Of a stretch of DNA of 57,714 nt, positions 1-9,339 are shown piece after piece. Origin of the DNA: an uncultured Pelagibacteraceae bacterium (GTDB taxonomy: Bacteria > Pseudomonadota > Alphaproteobacteria > Pelagibacterales > Pelagibacteraceae). Positions within the stretch are counted from its first letter, which is position 1. Each line of letters begins with the position of its first letter. The stretch spans positions 1 through 57,714 of the forward strand of contig CACDSX010000006.1 of the NCBI GenBank assembly GCA_902555655.1, in the 5' to 3' direction. Below the pieces are notes generated by a model. The model was not told where the DNA came from. It did not search any database and saw only the letters and a program-made list of their open reading frames with translations. The position numbers were made by a program, and so were the translations under genes.

Positions 1-417
1 TTTTTTAACAATATTTTCCAGAATGTACAATTCAGCTGTATTCTGGAACTTTCTAGAGAATGAAATAAGATTTTTAATTTTTAAAGATTTTGTCGAAATT
101 TCCAAATTTTTTATAAAAAATTTTTTAGTAAAAATTGAGCCTATTGGTATTTGAGTTTTAAGATATTCAATTTCTATACTTTCATTTCTATTAATTAGTT
201 TTGGTCCAATTGTTTTTGCATTCAAATTTAATTTTAATGGATCTAAAACTATCTTAATCTCCTTTAAATCAATTTTAAAATTACTATCAATATTTTTTAT
301 ACTTTTGGAAATATGATTATTAAATCTTGTTGTTTCAAATCCAATGAAGCTTAAATATCCAACTAAAAAAATTATTATAAAAATTAGAACAACAAAAATT
401 TTAAGAATTATTTTCAT
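1..417 (-). CDS. Partial membrane-anchored AsmA-like protein (N-terminal part only)
   Basis: The reading frame starts with ATG at 417 and runs off the window edge, so only the first 139 residues are visible. Residues 5 to 25 form one hydrophobic segment, consistent with an inner-membrane anchor. The rest looks like the start of an AsmA/DUF748-type envelope protein, with short alternating polar and hydrophobic strands. The start codon overlaps the prfB stop by one base (TAATG), so translation is probably coupled to prfB. The family assignment rests only on layout and is weak; the protein may be an uncharacterised single-pass protein. The coding strand includes a GC-richer inverted repeat at 16-48. 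Confidence 0.55.
   Translation of the reverse strand, partial: MKIILKIFVVLIFIIIFLVGYLSFIGFETTRFNNHISKSIKNIDSNFKIDLKEIKIVLDPLKLNLNAKTIGPKLINRNESIEIEYLKTQIPIGSIFTKKFFIKNLEISTKSLKIKNLISFSRKFQNTAELYILENIVKK
16..48. repeat. Perfect 9-bp inverted repeat inside the partial first gene
   Basis: The arms TTCCAGAAT (16-24) and ATTCTGGAA (40-48) are perfect inverted copies. An inner ACA/TGT pair (27-29 and 37-39) leaves a 2-base bulge and a 7-base loop. It stands out in this AT-rich sequence because both arms carry G and C. It lies inside a coding frame, so it may be coincidental or an RNA structure in the mRNA. Confidence 0.45.
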
Positions 418-1509
418 TAGGTTTGATATAATGATTTTTCAAGAAAATCATCTATTTCTCCGTCTAATACTTTTTCAGGACTACTGTTCTCGTAATTAGT
501 TCTATTATCTTTTACTAGTCTATATGGTTGTAAAACATAAGACCTGATTTGATGACCCCATCCAATTTCTGCTTTTGAGGCCTCAAGACTTTCTGTTTGC
601 TTTTCTTTTTTCTTTATCTCAAAGTCATATAATCTTGCTCTCAACATGTTCATGCATGTTTCTTTATTTTTATGTTGTGATCTTTCGTTTTGACATTGTA
701 CAACTATCTTAGATGGTAAATGAGTAATTCTTACTGCGCTGTCTGTAGTATTAACGTGTTGACCACCTGCTCCACTTGATCGGTATGTATCTACCCTCAA
801 ATCTTTATCTAAAATTTCTATAATAATATTTTCATCAATAACTGGGTAAATCCAAACACTAGCAAAACTAGTATGTCTTCTTGCCCCTGAGTCAAATGGT
901 GATATTCTAACCAGTCTATGTATACCAGACTCTTTTTTTAACCACCCAAAAACATAATCACCCTCAATTTTAATTGTTGATGATTTAATGCCTGCTTCAT
1001 CTCCTTTATGTTCACTTATTAAATTTGATTTAAATTTTTTTCTATCAGACCACTTAAGATACATTCTTCGCAACATATCTGCCCAATCTTGACTTTCTGT
1101 GCCTCCTGCGCCAGCATGAATTTCAATATAGCAATCAAGCGCATCAGCTTCATCAGATAAAAAACATTTTATCTCATTTTTTTTTGCTACATTTCTTAAA
1201 TCTTTAAGATTTTCTATAATTTCATTTTGTATATTCAAATTGTTTTCTTCAATAGCTAGTTGATTTAAATCATTTAAATCTTTCACCTTTTTTATTGAGT
1301 CATCTAATGAATTAATTAAATCTTCAAATAATTTTTTTTCTTTAATTGTTTTCTTTGAATTTGATTTGTTATGCCAAAAATTTGGCTCAAGTATTTCTTT
1401 GTTAATTTTTTCTAATTTTGAGTTGATGTTATTTTTTTCAAAGATACTCCTTAATTCTTTGATTAATTTTTTCTATTTCTTTTTTAAAATTTAAATATTT
1501 ATTATCCAT
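417..1509 (-). CDS. prfB: Peptide chain release factor 2 (programmed +1 frameshift)
   Basis: Release factor 2 ends translation at UGA and UAA by triggering peptidyl-tRNA hydrolysis. The gene is read in two frames. The first begins at ATG 1509 and gives 23 codons ending in CTT, followed by an in-frame TGA at 1440-1438. Skipping one base (1440) opens the second frame, from 1439 to the stop at 417, for a protein of about 363 residues, the normal RF2 length. The second frame carries the RF2-type SPF tripeptide (in SPFDSGARRH), which recognises the stop codon, and the GGQ catalytic motif (in SGAGGQHVN). Annotating only the open frame from 1286 would lose about 74 residues. The start overlaps the mrcA stop by one base, so the two genes are translationally coupled. 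Confidence 0.95.
1438..1452 (-). promoter_or_regulatory. prfB programmed +1 ribosomal frameshift site
   Basis: Read on the minus strand, the site is an internal Shine-Dalgarno-like AAGGAG (1452-1447), then TAT, then the slippery CTT TGA. This matches the well-known RF2 autoregulatory site, in which scarce RF2 stalls the ribosome at its own UGA and favours a +1 slip on CUU. The frame continues without interruption after the slip. Confidence 0.93.
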
Positions 1510-3845
1510 TAGTAAAACTTTAATATATTATTTGCATCTAATCTATTATTATTTGAATATAAGATTTTTCCATCAACAACATTTTTATCTTTATAAGCTT
1601 CTATGATTGTGTCTTTAGAAGAAAACTTAGCCTTTTGTCCTGTTAAAGAATCTACAACCATCATTGTTATTCCTTCTGAAACCTTAAAAGGTCTTGCATC
1701 AGATTTTTTTACTCCTTTTTTTACAAAATCTTTAAAAATTGGTAATGCAACTTTTGACCCTGTTTCATATTTACCTAATGGTTTTGGATCATCCATTCCT
1801 ACATAAACTCCAATAACTAGATTTGATGTAAAACCTATAAACCAGGTATCTGTATTTTTATTTGTTGTTCCAGTTTTTCCGGCTAAATTTAATTTTAAAT
1901 CTCTTAATTTTTTACCAGTCCCTCTTTGAACTACACCCTCCAAAATAGAAGTAACTTGATAAGCAGTTTGAGGTGAAAAAACTTTTTTATATTTATCTTG
2001 TATTATAGGATATTCTTTACTGGTAAAAGAAATTTCACTACAATTTAAGCATGATCTTTTATCATTATTAACAATAGTTTTACCTTCACTATCTTGAACC
2101 CTATCTATTATAATTGGCTTAATTATTTTTCCACCGTTCACAAAAGATGAATAAGCAGATGTAAGTTTTAATAATGTTGTTTCTGTTGATCCTAAAGATA
2201 TAGATAATAATTCATCTGGTTTTTTATAAATACCTAGTTGCTCAGAAAAATTAACAATTTTATCTATTCCTATATTTTGAGCAATTCGAACTGTCATTAA
2301 GTTTCTAGATTTTTCCAATCCAGTTCTTAATGTAGAAAGGCCATAAAATTTCTTTCCATAATTTTCGGGTTTCCACATCTTTAAATCAGATCCTTGCTCA
2401 AGAACTAATGGAGCATCTAATATTAAAGATGATGGTGTGTAATTATTCTCAAGAGCAAGAGCATAAACAAATGGTTTAAAAGCAGAGCCGGGTTGTCTTA
2501 AGGCTTGAGATACTCTGTTAAACTCACTATCTTTAAAGCTAAAACCTCCACTTAAAGCTAAAACTCTTCCCGTATAAGGGTCCATAACAACAATTCCCCC
2601 ATTAATTTTTGGAATTTGCTTTAAACTAAATTTATTATTAATATTTTCTTTAACATGAATGATATCTCCAGGTTTTAATAATTCTTCAAACTCTTTTTTT
2701 GTCCAAGAAATATCTTTATATTCTATTATACCATTTAAATTATCTTCTGTTTCTATTTTTGCTGAAAACTTATCTATACTTTTCACAATTGCAATTTTCC
2801 AATCGATTGATTTTTCTAAATTATATTTTTCTAAACCATTTAACCAATCAGAGTTATAAGACTTGTTTGTAATAACTCCACGCCATCCTTTTCTTTTATC
2901 ATATTTGATAAGTCCCTCTCTTAAAGACTCTGTAGCAATTTTTTGTAATTCTAAATTGATTGGTGTGTTTATATAAAAGCCTTGTTTATAAACTTTTTCA
3001 TAAGTCAATTCTTCAATTATCTTTTTTCTTACCTCTTCAATATAGTATTGTGAGTCTTCTAAGAAAACTTTTTTAGTTTTCTTTAAATTTATCTTTTTTT
3101 CTATCAATTTTTCATAATTTTTTAATTCTATAAAACCATTATCTAATAAATTTTTTAATACTAAATTTCTTCTAAATTTAGCCAATTCTATATCTCTATA
3201 AGGATTATACTTACTTGGTGCCTTTGGTAACGCTGCTAATAATGAAGCTTCAGCATAATTTAATTCTTTAATTGATTTGTCAAAATATTCTAAACTTGCA
3301 GCAGCAACTCCATAAGATCCACTTCCCAAATAAATTTGGTTTAGATATAATTCTAAAATTCTCTCTTTTGATAAAGCTCTCTCAATTCTAAAAGCTAAAA
3401 TTGCCTCTTTAATTTTTCTATTTAAGCTTACCTCGTTGGTTAATAAAAAATTTTTAGCTACTTGTTGTGTAATTGTAGACGCACCTTCAAGTCTTTTTGA
3501 TTTTAATAAATTTTGAATATTATTGATAATTGCTCTTATTACTCCTTTTGCATCTACTCCTGGATGTGAAAAAAAATTTTTATCCTCTGCAGATAAAAAA
3601 GCATTGATAACTGTTTTGGGAATTGAGTTATATGGTACGAAGATTCTTTTTTCTTGAGAAAAATCAGCCACTAAATCACCATTTCCAGAGTAGACCTTGC
3701 TTGAAACTGGAGGTTTATAATTTTTTAAAAATTTATAATCTGGAATATTGTTTGAAAAATTCCATAAAATACCTAAAACTAAGACTAGAAAAATCAAAGA
3801 AAAGCCTAAAAAAGCTAGGAATATATTTTTAATAAACTTATTCAT
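1509..3845 (-). CDS. mrcA: Penicillin-binding protein 1A, bifunctional peptidoglycan synthase
   Basis: This inner-membrane enzyme polymerises lipid II and cross-links the glycan strands. The 778 residues begin with a membrane anchor (about 8-30). The glycosyltransferase (GT51) domain follows, with catalytic Glu87 in EDKNFFSHPG and the GASTITQQ motif near 121. A middle region leads to the transpeptidase domain, with the SxxK motif at Ser454-Lys457 (SAFK), SRN at 513-515 and KTGT at 657-660. All catalytic motifs are intact and the length is usual for class A PBPs. The TAA stop overlaps the prfB ATG. The gene diverges from rne, with about 103 bases between them. Confidence 0.95.
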   Translation of the reverse strand: MNKFIKNIFLAFLGFSLIFLVLVLGILWNFSNNIPDYKFLKNYKPPVSSKVYSGNGDLVADFSQEKRIFVPYNSIPKTVINAFLSAEDKNFFSHPGVDAKGVIRAIINNIQNLLKSKRLEGASTITQQVAKNFLLTNEVSLNRKIKEAILAFRIERALSKERILELYLNQIYLGSGSYGVAAASLEYFDKSIKELNYAEASLLAALPKAPSKYNPYRDIELAKFRRNLVLKNLLDNGFIELKNYEKLIEKKINLKKTKKVFLEDSQYYIEEVRKKIIEELTYEKVYKQGFYINTPINLELQKIATESLREGLIKYDKRKGWRGVITNKSYNSDWLNGLEKYNLEKSIDWKIAIVKSIDKFSAKIETEDNLNGIIEYKDISWTKKEFEELLKPGDIIHVKENINNKFSLKQIPKINGGIVVMDPYTGRVLALSGGFSFKDSEFNRVSQALRQPGSAFKPFVYALALENNYTPSSLILDAPLVLEQGSDLKMWKPENYGKKFYGLSTLRTGLEKSRNLMTVRIAQNIGIDKIVNFSEQLGIYKKPDELLSISLGSTETTLLKLTSAYSSFVNGGKIIKPIIIDRVQDSEGKTIVNNDKRSCLNCSEISFTSKEYPIIQDKYKKVFSPQTAYQVTSILEGVVQRGTGKKLRDLKLNLAGKTGTTNKNTDTWFIGFTSNLVIGVYVGMDDPKPLGKYETGSKVALPIFKDFVKKGVKKSDARPFKVSEGITMMVVDSLTGQKAKFSSKDTIIEAYKDKNVVDGKILYSNNNRLDANNILKFY

Positions 3846-3948
3846 TTTGTTTCCATTATATATAGGAATTTGTTAAAGATAAGGCATAAGAATTAAACAA
3901 AATTTTATAATTTAAAAAAATTAAAATGAAACAATCAAAAAACATATT

Positions 3949-5724
3949 ATGGAAAAAAATTTATACATTGATGCTTCGCATCCAAATGAAACCCGTGTCG
4001 TGCTTAAATCTAATAGCAATATTGAAGACTATGAGTACGAGGGCTTAAAAAATAATTTAATCAAAAATAATATATACTTAGGTAAAGTAAGTAGGATAGA
4101 ACCATCTCTGCAAGCTGCATTTGTAGATTTTGGTAGAGATAGACATGGCTTTTTATCTTTTAACGATATTCAATCAGACTATTATCAAATTCCAAAAAAT
4201 GATTTAGAAATTATAAAACAAGAAGAGGAAAGAGCAAGGGAAGAGCTATCAAAAAAAGTAGAAGCAAAAGAGGAAGAAAATATTGCTGAGGGCAATTTAG
4301 AGATTGATGATCCTATCGAAAAAAAAGAGTCAGAAAATAAGGAAAACTCTGAGGAAGAAATAGAAAAGAAAGAATTTAAACCTAAGTTTAAAAGATATAA
4401 AATTCAAGAAGTTATAAAACCCAACCAAGTTATTTTAATACAAGTAATTAAAGATGAAAGAGGCCAAAAAGGTGCTGCCTTAAGTACTTTTATTTCTATC
4501 GCTGGAAAATACATAGTTTTGATGCCAAACACTCCAAAAGGTGGTGGTATTTCAAGAAAAATTTTTAATCCATCTGAAAGAAAAAAAATTAGAAATATTT
4601 TAAATGAAATAGAAATTCCAAAAGAAATGGGTTTGATAGTAAGAACAGCTGGTAGCAACAAGACCAAAAATGAAATAAATCTTGACCTAACTTCACTAAT
4701 CAATACCTGGAATCAAATTAAGGAAACTGCTTTAAATTCTATCGCTCCTTCTTTAATTCATCAAGAAAGTGAAATTATCAAAAGAACTATCAGGGACATG
4801 TATGATGAAAATACTAAAAATATTATAGTGGAGGGAAATGAAGGGTTTAAAAAGGCTCAAAATTTTATGAAAATGTTAATTCCCTCTCAAGTAAAAAAAA
4901 TTAAAAAATACAGAGGAAAAACTTCATTATTTATTGAAGAAGGTATTGAGCAAAAATTAAACCAAATATTTGATTCTGAAATAAAATTAAACTCGGGTGG
5001 GTATCTTGTTATTAATCCTACTGAAGCTTTGGTTTCAATTGATATAAACTCTGGAAGCTCAATAAAACAAAAAAATGTTGAGAGTACTGCTTTAGACACA
5101 AATCTAGAAGCTGCTGATGAAATTGCTAGACAAATAAAAATAAGAGATTTATCTGGCTTAATAATTATCGATTTTATTGACATGTTAAGTTATGGCAATA
5201 GAAAAACTGTTGAAAGAAGATTGAAAGAAAAATGTAGAATAGACAGAGCCAGAATTCAAATTGGTAGGATTAGTAATTTTGGATTATTAGAGATGTCTAG
5301 ACAAAGATTAAGAGAAAGTGCTGTAAAATGGAAAATTAATTTGACCGATGAGTCTTTTGCTCAAAAACTGCTTAAAACTGTAGAATTAAAATCAGTTTTA
5401 AATAAAGCAAAATTTGTAGATTTAAAAGTTTGTGAAAAAATTTCAGATTTTTTAAAAGAAAATTTTATTGAAGATTTAACTTATTTTGAAAAAAAAAATA
5501 AAATGAAAATTGATATTATTACTGATAGAAATTTAATTATTCCAGAATATATAATTGATTTAAAAAACAAATCCAAAAAAACGATTGAAAAAATTGAACA
5601 TTTTGAAAAATTAAAAAATCTAGAATTACAAAAAAAAGAAAGTAATATTATAGACCTTAAAGACAAAAAAAAAATTAAGAGAAAACCAATTAAAAAAAGG
5701 CGTTTTTATAAAAAGGCTAAATAA
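3949..5724 (+). CDS. rne: Ribonuclease E/G family endoribonuclease
   Basis: This is the single-strand-specific endoribonuclease of RNA decay and rRNA processing. An S1 domain fills about residues 35-190 and is interrupted by a highly acidic Glu/Lys insert (about 85-145). The catalytic DNase I-like part has the two metal-binding Asp residues, D365 (SIDINSG) and D408 (IIDFIDM). After MSRQR at 449-453 the CPxC Zn-link of E. coli RNase E is absent; only a few scattered cysteines remain. There is no long proline/arginine-rich scaffold tail; the protein ends in a short basic tail (KRKPIKKRR). At 591 residues it is much shorter than most RNase E proteins, so RNase G-like function without a degradosome is possible. 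Its last bases overlap the thiG 3' end. Confidence 0.9.
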   Translation: MEKNLYIDASHPNETRVVLKSNSNIEDYEYEGLKNNLIKNNIYLGKVSRIEPSLQAAFVDFGRDRHGFLSFNDIQSDYYQIPKNDLEIIKQEEERAREELSKKVEAKEEENIAEGNLEIDDPIEKKESENKENSEEEIEKKEFKPKFKRYKIQEVIKPNQVILIQVIKDERGQKGAALSTFISIAGKYIVLMPNTPKGGGISRKIFNPSERKKIRNILNEIEIPKEMGLIVRTAGSNKTKNEINLDLTSLINTWNQIKETALNSIAPSLIHQESEIIKRTIRDMYDENTKNIIVEGNEGFKKAQNFMKMLIPSQVKKIKKYRGKTSLFIEEGIEQKLNQIFDSEIKLNSGGYLVINPTEALVSIDINSGSSIKQKNVESTALDTNLEAADEIARQIKIRDLSGLIIIDFIDMLSYGNRKTVERRLKEKCRIDRARIQIGRISNFGLLEMSRQRLRESAVKWKINLTDESFAQKLLKTVELKSVLNKAKFVDLKVCEKISDFLKENFIEDLTYFEKKNKMKIDIITDRNLIIPEYIIDLKNKSKKTIEKIEHFEKLKNLELQKKESNIIDLKDKKKIKRKPIKKRRFYKKAK

Positions 5725-5733
5725 TTCCTTTTT
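5710..5733. terminator. Candidate bidirectional terminator at the rne/thiG convergence
   Basis: The sequence AAAAAGG (5710-5716) pairs with CCTTTTT (5727-5733) across a 10-base loop, giving a 7-bp stem with T-runs on both strands. It sits inside the overlapping 3' ends of two convergent genes and could end both transcripts. The stem is short and AT-rich. Confidence 0.5.
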
Positions 5734-6490
5734 TAGGTGAAGATGGTTGTCCCATCAGCAATTTTTCAATTCTGCCTGAAAGATAAGATTGTCTTCCAGC
5801 AACTACGGCATTTTTAAATGCCAGCGCCATATCAAAAGGTTTTTTTGCTTTAGCTATAGCAGTATTAACTAAAACTCCATCACATCCTAATTCCATAGCA
5901 ATAACAGCATCTGAAGCCTGACCCAAACCAGCATCAATAATCAATGGCAATTTTGTTTGCGCTCTTATAATTTGTATATTAATTTTATTTTGTATTCCCA
6001 AGCCTGAACCAATGGGAGCAGCTAAAGGCATAATGGCTTTAGCTCCAGAATTTTCTAATCTTTTTGCCATTAATGGATCATCATTACAATATACCATAAC
6101 TTGAAAACCTTCTTTTGATAATACTTCTGTTGATTTAAGTGTTTCAATCATATCAGGGAATAAATTTTTTTTATCTCCTAGAACTTCCAATTTTACTAAT
6201 TTCCATCCACCAATTTCTCTTGCTAGTCTTAGAGTTCTCAGTGCTTCTCTTGAATTAAAACAGCCAGCAGTATTTGGAAGATAAGTAATTTTTTTTGGAT
6301 CAATATAATCCATTAATAATGGTTTTTTTTTATCTGATATATTAACTCTTCTAACAGCTACAGTAACTATCTCGGCACCAGATAAATTAATTGCTTTTGC
6401 ACATTCAGACATATTTTTATATTTGCCTGTTCCAACAATTAATCTAGAATTAAATTTTTTATTAGCTATAGTTAGCTTATTATTAATCAA
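5717..6490 (-). CDS. thiG: Thiazole synthase
   Basis: ThiG forms the thiazole phosphate moiety of thiamine from deoxyxylulose phosphate, dehydroglycine or iminoglycine, and the ThiS thiocarboxylate. The 257 residues form a TIM barrel starting at LIVGTGKY. Lys100 (in KLVKLEV) fits the Schiff-base lysine, and PIGSGLG and the DAGLGQ stretch fit the phosphate-binding loops. The start is TTG at 6490, because the next Met is at residue 27, after the conserved GTGKY. A GGTGG upstream could serve as ribosome-binding site. It lies 2 bases after thiS, so the two form an operon. Confidence 0.94.
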   Translation of the reverse strand: MINNKLTIANKKFNSRLIVGTGKYKNMSECAKAINLSGAEIVTVAVRRVNISDKKKPLLMDYIDPKKITYLPNTAGCFNSREALRTLRLAREIGGWKLVKLEVLGDKKNLFPDMIETLKSTEVLSKEGFQVMVYCNDDPLMAKRLENSGAKAIMPLAAPIGSGLGIQNKINIQIIRAQTKLPLIIDAGLGQASDAVIAMELGCDGVLVNTAIAKAKKPFDMALAFKNAVVAGRQSYLSGRIEKLLMGQPSSPKKGII

Positions 6491-6492
6491 TT

Positions 6493-6711
6493 TTAACCAC
6501 CTCCAATAAAATGAACAATTTCTATTTTGTCATTCTTTTTAATTTTTATTTTATCTAATTTTTTTTTATCCAATATTTCATGATTTAACTCAATTGCTAC
6601 TTTTTTTATAGGTATTTTAAGGTCCTTAATTAGATTTTGTATTTTATAGTTATCGATAACCATCTTCGATTTACCATTTAATTTAATTTTTATTTTTTTT
6701 ATTTTTTTCAT
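6493..6711 (-). CDS. thiS: Sulfur carrier protein ThiS
   Basis: ThiS is a ubiquitin-like protein whose C-terminal Gly-Gly is adenylated and turned into a thiocarboxylate that gives sulfur to ThiG. The 72-residue product ends in HFIGGG, the required diglycine tail, and has the short beta-grasp pattern. I start it at the ATG at 6711. A longer open frame reaches back to 6951, but that extension is antisense to aroQ and unlike any ThiS. It is followed by thiG in the same operon and is divergent from aroQ with only 16 bases between them. Confidence 0.92.
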   Translation of the reverse strand: MKKIKKIKIKLNGKSKMVIDNYKIQNLIKDLKIPIKKVAIELNHEILDKKKLDKIKIKKNDKIEIVHFIGGG

Positions 6712-6727
6712 CGTATATAAGATGTGA

Positions 6728-7174
6728 ATGAATAATAAAATTATTATTATTAATGGTCCAAATCTTAATCTATTAGGAGAAAGAGAACAATCACAATATG
6801 GATCTATAACTTTTGAAAAATTGAAAGAAATTTGTACCAATAAATCGAAAGATCTAGACTTAATTATAGAATTTATGCAATCAAATGTTGAGGGAGAATT
6901 GGTTAATTTAATACAGGATGCTATAAACAAATTCGATGGTATAATAATCAATGCAGCAGCTTTTACCCATACTTCAGTTGCTATTAGAGATGCTTTAGAT
7001 ATTTTTAAAAAACCAATAATAGAAGTGCATATCTCTAATATTTATAAAAGGGAGGAATTTAGACAAAAATCTTTGATAAGTGATATAGTTACAGGAGGAA
7101 TTTTTGGTTTAGGTGCCGACGGTTATATTTTAGCCATAATTGCAATGCAAAAACTCCTGAAAAATGAAAATTGA
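6728..7174 (+). CDS. aroQ: 3-dehydroquinate dehydratase, type II
   Basis: AroQ removes water from 3-dehydroquinate to give 3-dehydroshikimate in the shikimate pathway. The 148-residue protein has the type II signature: GPNLNLLG at 10-17 with the adjacent catalytic Tyr24, the NAAAFTH segment near 75-81, and catalytic His101 in IEVHISN. Its length matches the dodecameric family. The 3' end overlaps accB by 11 bases, so aroQ, accB and accC form one unit, a common alphaproteobacterial order. The promoter must lie within or very close to the divergent thiS start. Confidence 0.95.
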   Translation: MNNKIIIINGPNLNLLGEREQSQYGSITFEKLKEICTNKSKDLDLIIEFMQSNVEGELVNLIQDAINKFDGIIINAAAFTHTSVAIRDALDIFKKPIIEVHISNIYKREEFRQKSLISDIVTGGIFGLGADGYILAIIAMQKLLKNEN

Positions 7175-7598
7175 TAAAAAAATTATTAAAGAATTAAGCG
7201 ACTATTTAGACGAGTTTAACCTTACTGAATTAGAATACACAGAAAAAGATACTAAGATTAAAGTTTCAAAAAATAACATTTCAATTCAAAGTCCATCTAG
7301 ATCTTCTAATAAGACTTTAAATACTAAATTAGAAACTTCATTATCTGACTCTAGTGTAAAATCTGGTATCGAAGTAAAATCACCTATAATTGGAACTGCT
7401 TATCATGCACCAGAACCTGGAGCAAAAAAATTTGCTGAAGTTGGAAAAAAAATTAAAAAAGGCGATACTATTATGATAGTTGAAGCTATGAAAACTATGA
7501 ATCATGTGCCTTCGACAGCTGATGGTGTTGTTAAAGAAATTTGTGTTGAAGATGGCCAACCAGTTGAGTTCGGTCAAATAATTATAATCCTAGAATAA
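7164..7598 (+). CDS. accB: Biotin carboxyl carrier protein of acetyl-CoA carboxylase
   Basis: AccB carries the biotin that moves carboxylate between biotin carboxylase and carboxyltransferase when malonyl-CoA is made. Residues 1-35 match the N-terminal oligomerisation part, 36-70 are a Ser/Asn/Lys-rich linker, and 71-144 form the biotinyl domain with Lys110 in EAMKTMN as the biotinylation site. The usual thumb segment is recognisable around HAPEPG. It overlaps aroQ by 11 bases and its TAA overlaps the accC ATG by one base (TAATG). Confidence 0.96.
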   Translation: MKIDKKIIKELSDYLDEFNLTELEYTEKDTKIKVSKNNISIQSPSRSSNKTLNTKLETSLSDSSVKSGIEVKSPIIGTAYHAPEPGAKKFAEVGKKIKKGDTIMIVEAMKTMNHVPSTADGVVKEICVEDGQPVEFGQIIIILE

Positions 7599-8935
7599 TG
7601 TTCAAAAAAATCTTAATTGCGAACCGTGGGGAAATAGCAGTTAGAATAATTAGAGCTTGTAAAGAATGGGGAATTTCAACTGTAGCTGTTCACTCAGATG
7701 TGGATAGAGATAGTATGCATGTGAGATTAGCAGATGAAAGTATTTGTATAGGCTCTCATCAACCTGTAAATAGCTACTTGAATATCCCTGCCCTTTTATC
7801 TGCAGTAGACTTAACGGGTGCAGAGGCAGTTCATCCAGGATATGGATTTTTATCTGAAAATGCGAATTTTGCAAAAGTCTTAGAAGACAATAATATCAAA
7901 TTTATTGGGGCTTCCTCTAAACATATTGAAATGATGGGAGATAAAATTCAAGCAAAAAAAATTGCAAAAGAAAATGGTCTACCTGTTATTGAAGGTTCAG
8001 AAGGTGGTGTTCAAAATATAATTGAAGCTAAAGAGTTGTGTAAAAAAATTGGTTTTCCTATTCTTATAAAAGCCTCTGGAGGAGGAGGTGGTAAAGGAAT
8101 GAAAATTGTTAATAAAGATGAGGAATTTGAAACACTTTTTTCTACTGCCAAATCTGAAGCAAAAAAATATTTTGGGAATGATGAAGTTTATATTGAAAAA
8201 TTTTTTCAAAACCCAAGGCATATTGAAGTTCAAATTTTATCTGGAAAAAATAGAACTGTTCATTTACATGAAAGAGATTGTTCTGTTCAAAGAAGACATC
8301 AAAAATTAATTGAAGAAACTCCTAGTCCAGTTTTAAACGATGAAATAAGAAAAGACCTCTTTGAAAAAACAGTGAAAATGGTTAGTAAAATTGGTTATGA
8401 AGGTGCAGGAACAGTAGAATACATTTATGAAGATGGAAAATTTTATTTTCTTGAAATGAACACAAGAGTTCAAGTCGAGCATCCTGTATCTGAAATGGTT
8501 ACTGGGATTGATATTATTAAAGAACAAATCAATATAGCATTTACAGGTGAAACTGCTTTAAAACAATCAGATGTTAATCCAAGAGGTCACGCTATTGAAT
8601 GTAGAATTAACGCTGAAGATCCAAGCAAGAACTTCCAACCTTCTCCCGGAACAATTGGTATGTGTCATCAGCCATCAGGATTTAGAACAAGAGTAGATGG
8701 TGCCATATTTCAAGGATATAAAGTAACACCTTATTACGACAGCATGGTATGCAAATTAATTTGTCATGGAAGGAATAGATCAGAGGCTATTCAAAGAATG
8801 AATAGATCTCTTGATGAGTTTGTCATAGATGGTATTACAACCACAATCCCATTACATAAAAAACTATTAAATCATAAAAAATTCATCAATTCAGACTTTA
8901 ACGTTAGTTGGCTTGATAATGAAAAATTAATCTAA
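7598..8935 (+). CDS. accC: Biotin carboxylase subunit of acetyl-CoA carboxylase
   Basis: AccC uses ATP and bicarbonate to carboxylate biotin on AccB, the first half-reaction of fatty-acid synthesis. The 445 residues show the N-terminal preATP-grasp domain (IANRGEIAVRIIRA), the glycine-rich ATP lid (ASGGGGGKGMK), the ATP-grasp metal and bicarbonate region (FLEMNTRVQVEHPV), and the C-terminal domain (HAIECRINAEDP). Length and motifs are standard. It starts on the last base of accB and ends 4 bases into the convergent DUF2155 gene. Confidence 0.97.
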   Translation: MFKKILIANRGEIAVRIIRACKEWGISTVAVHSDVDRDSMHVRLADESICIGSHQPVNSYLNIPALLSAVDLTGAEAVHPGYGFLSENANFAKVLEDNNIKFIGASSKHIEMMGDKIQAKKIAKENGLPVIEGSEGGVQNIIEAKELCKKIGFPILIKASGGGGGKGMKIVNKDEEFETLFSTAKSEAKKYFGNDEVYIEKFFQNPRHIEVQILSGKNRTVHLHERDCSVQRRHQKLIEETPSPVLNDEIRKDLFEKTVKMVSKIGYEGAGTVEYIYEDGKFYFLEMNTRVQVEHPVSEMVTGIDIIKEQINIAFTGETALKQSDVNPRGHAIECRINAEDPSKNFQPSPGTIGMCHQPSGFRTRVDGAIFQGYKVTPYYDSMVCKLICHGRNRSEAIQRMNRSLDEFVIDGITTTIPLHKKLLNHKKFINSDFNVSWLDNEKLI

Positions 8936-9339
8936 TAACAACCAACTAACCAAATATCATAAACGGGATGATCGAATGGTGCTATTGAAGGGCTAGATGA
9001 AAACATCCATCCATTAAAAACGAAAACATCATTTTTATTTTTATTTGTTAAATCTTTTACCTGTATATAAGCAGTAATTTCTGGATTGTCATCAAATTCC
9101 GAATTTTTACATTTCATACTTTTTATCAAAAGATCTTTGTATTGAGTTTCTTTACCATTTGTTAATTTCAAAAGCTTATTTTTTGAACTTATTTTATCTA
9201 AAATTTTTATATCAGTAAAATTTCCCTCTAAGTTATTATCAGATTTTAAATTTGAAAAAAAAATCTTAGATAATAAAATTAAAAAAAAAAGTAATTTAAA
9301 TTTAATTTTTCCAACTTTTGTATTTTTTTTTAATAGCAT
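8932..9339 (-). CDS. DUF2155 domain-containing exported protein
   Basis: The 135-residue protein has an N-terminal hydrophobic stretch (about 14-30) that fits a signal peptide. The DUF2155 family pattern follows, with the conserved FNGWMFSSSPS segment and the C-terminal DHPVYDIWLVGC. The family has no assigned function; in Alphaproteobacteria it typically sits beside the NDUFA12-like gene, as here. Its start lies 38 bases inside the NDUFA12 gene, so the two are cotranscribed. From memory, many relatives carry aat between accC and this gene; it is absent here. Confidence 0.85.
   Translation of the reverse strand: MLLKKNTKVGKIKFKLLFFLILLSKIFFSNLKSDNNLEGNFTDIKILDKISSKNKLLKLTNGKETQYKDLLIKSMKCKNSEFDDNPEITAYIQVKDLTNKNKNDVFVFNGWMFSSSPSIAPFDHPVYDIWLVGCY

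Noticed and set aside
3927-4040. Small out-of-frame ATG reading frame across the rne start
   Set aside because: It runs in another frame of the well-supported rne gene and shows no protein-like pattern.
6712-6951. N-terminal extension of the thiS frame to a 152-codon frame
   Set aside because: The extra part is antisense to aroQ and unlike ThiS, which is normally about 65 to 75 residues; ATG 6711 gives the proper length.
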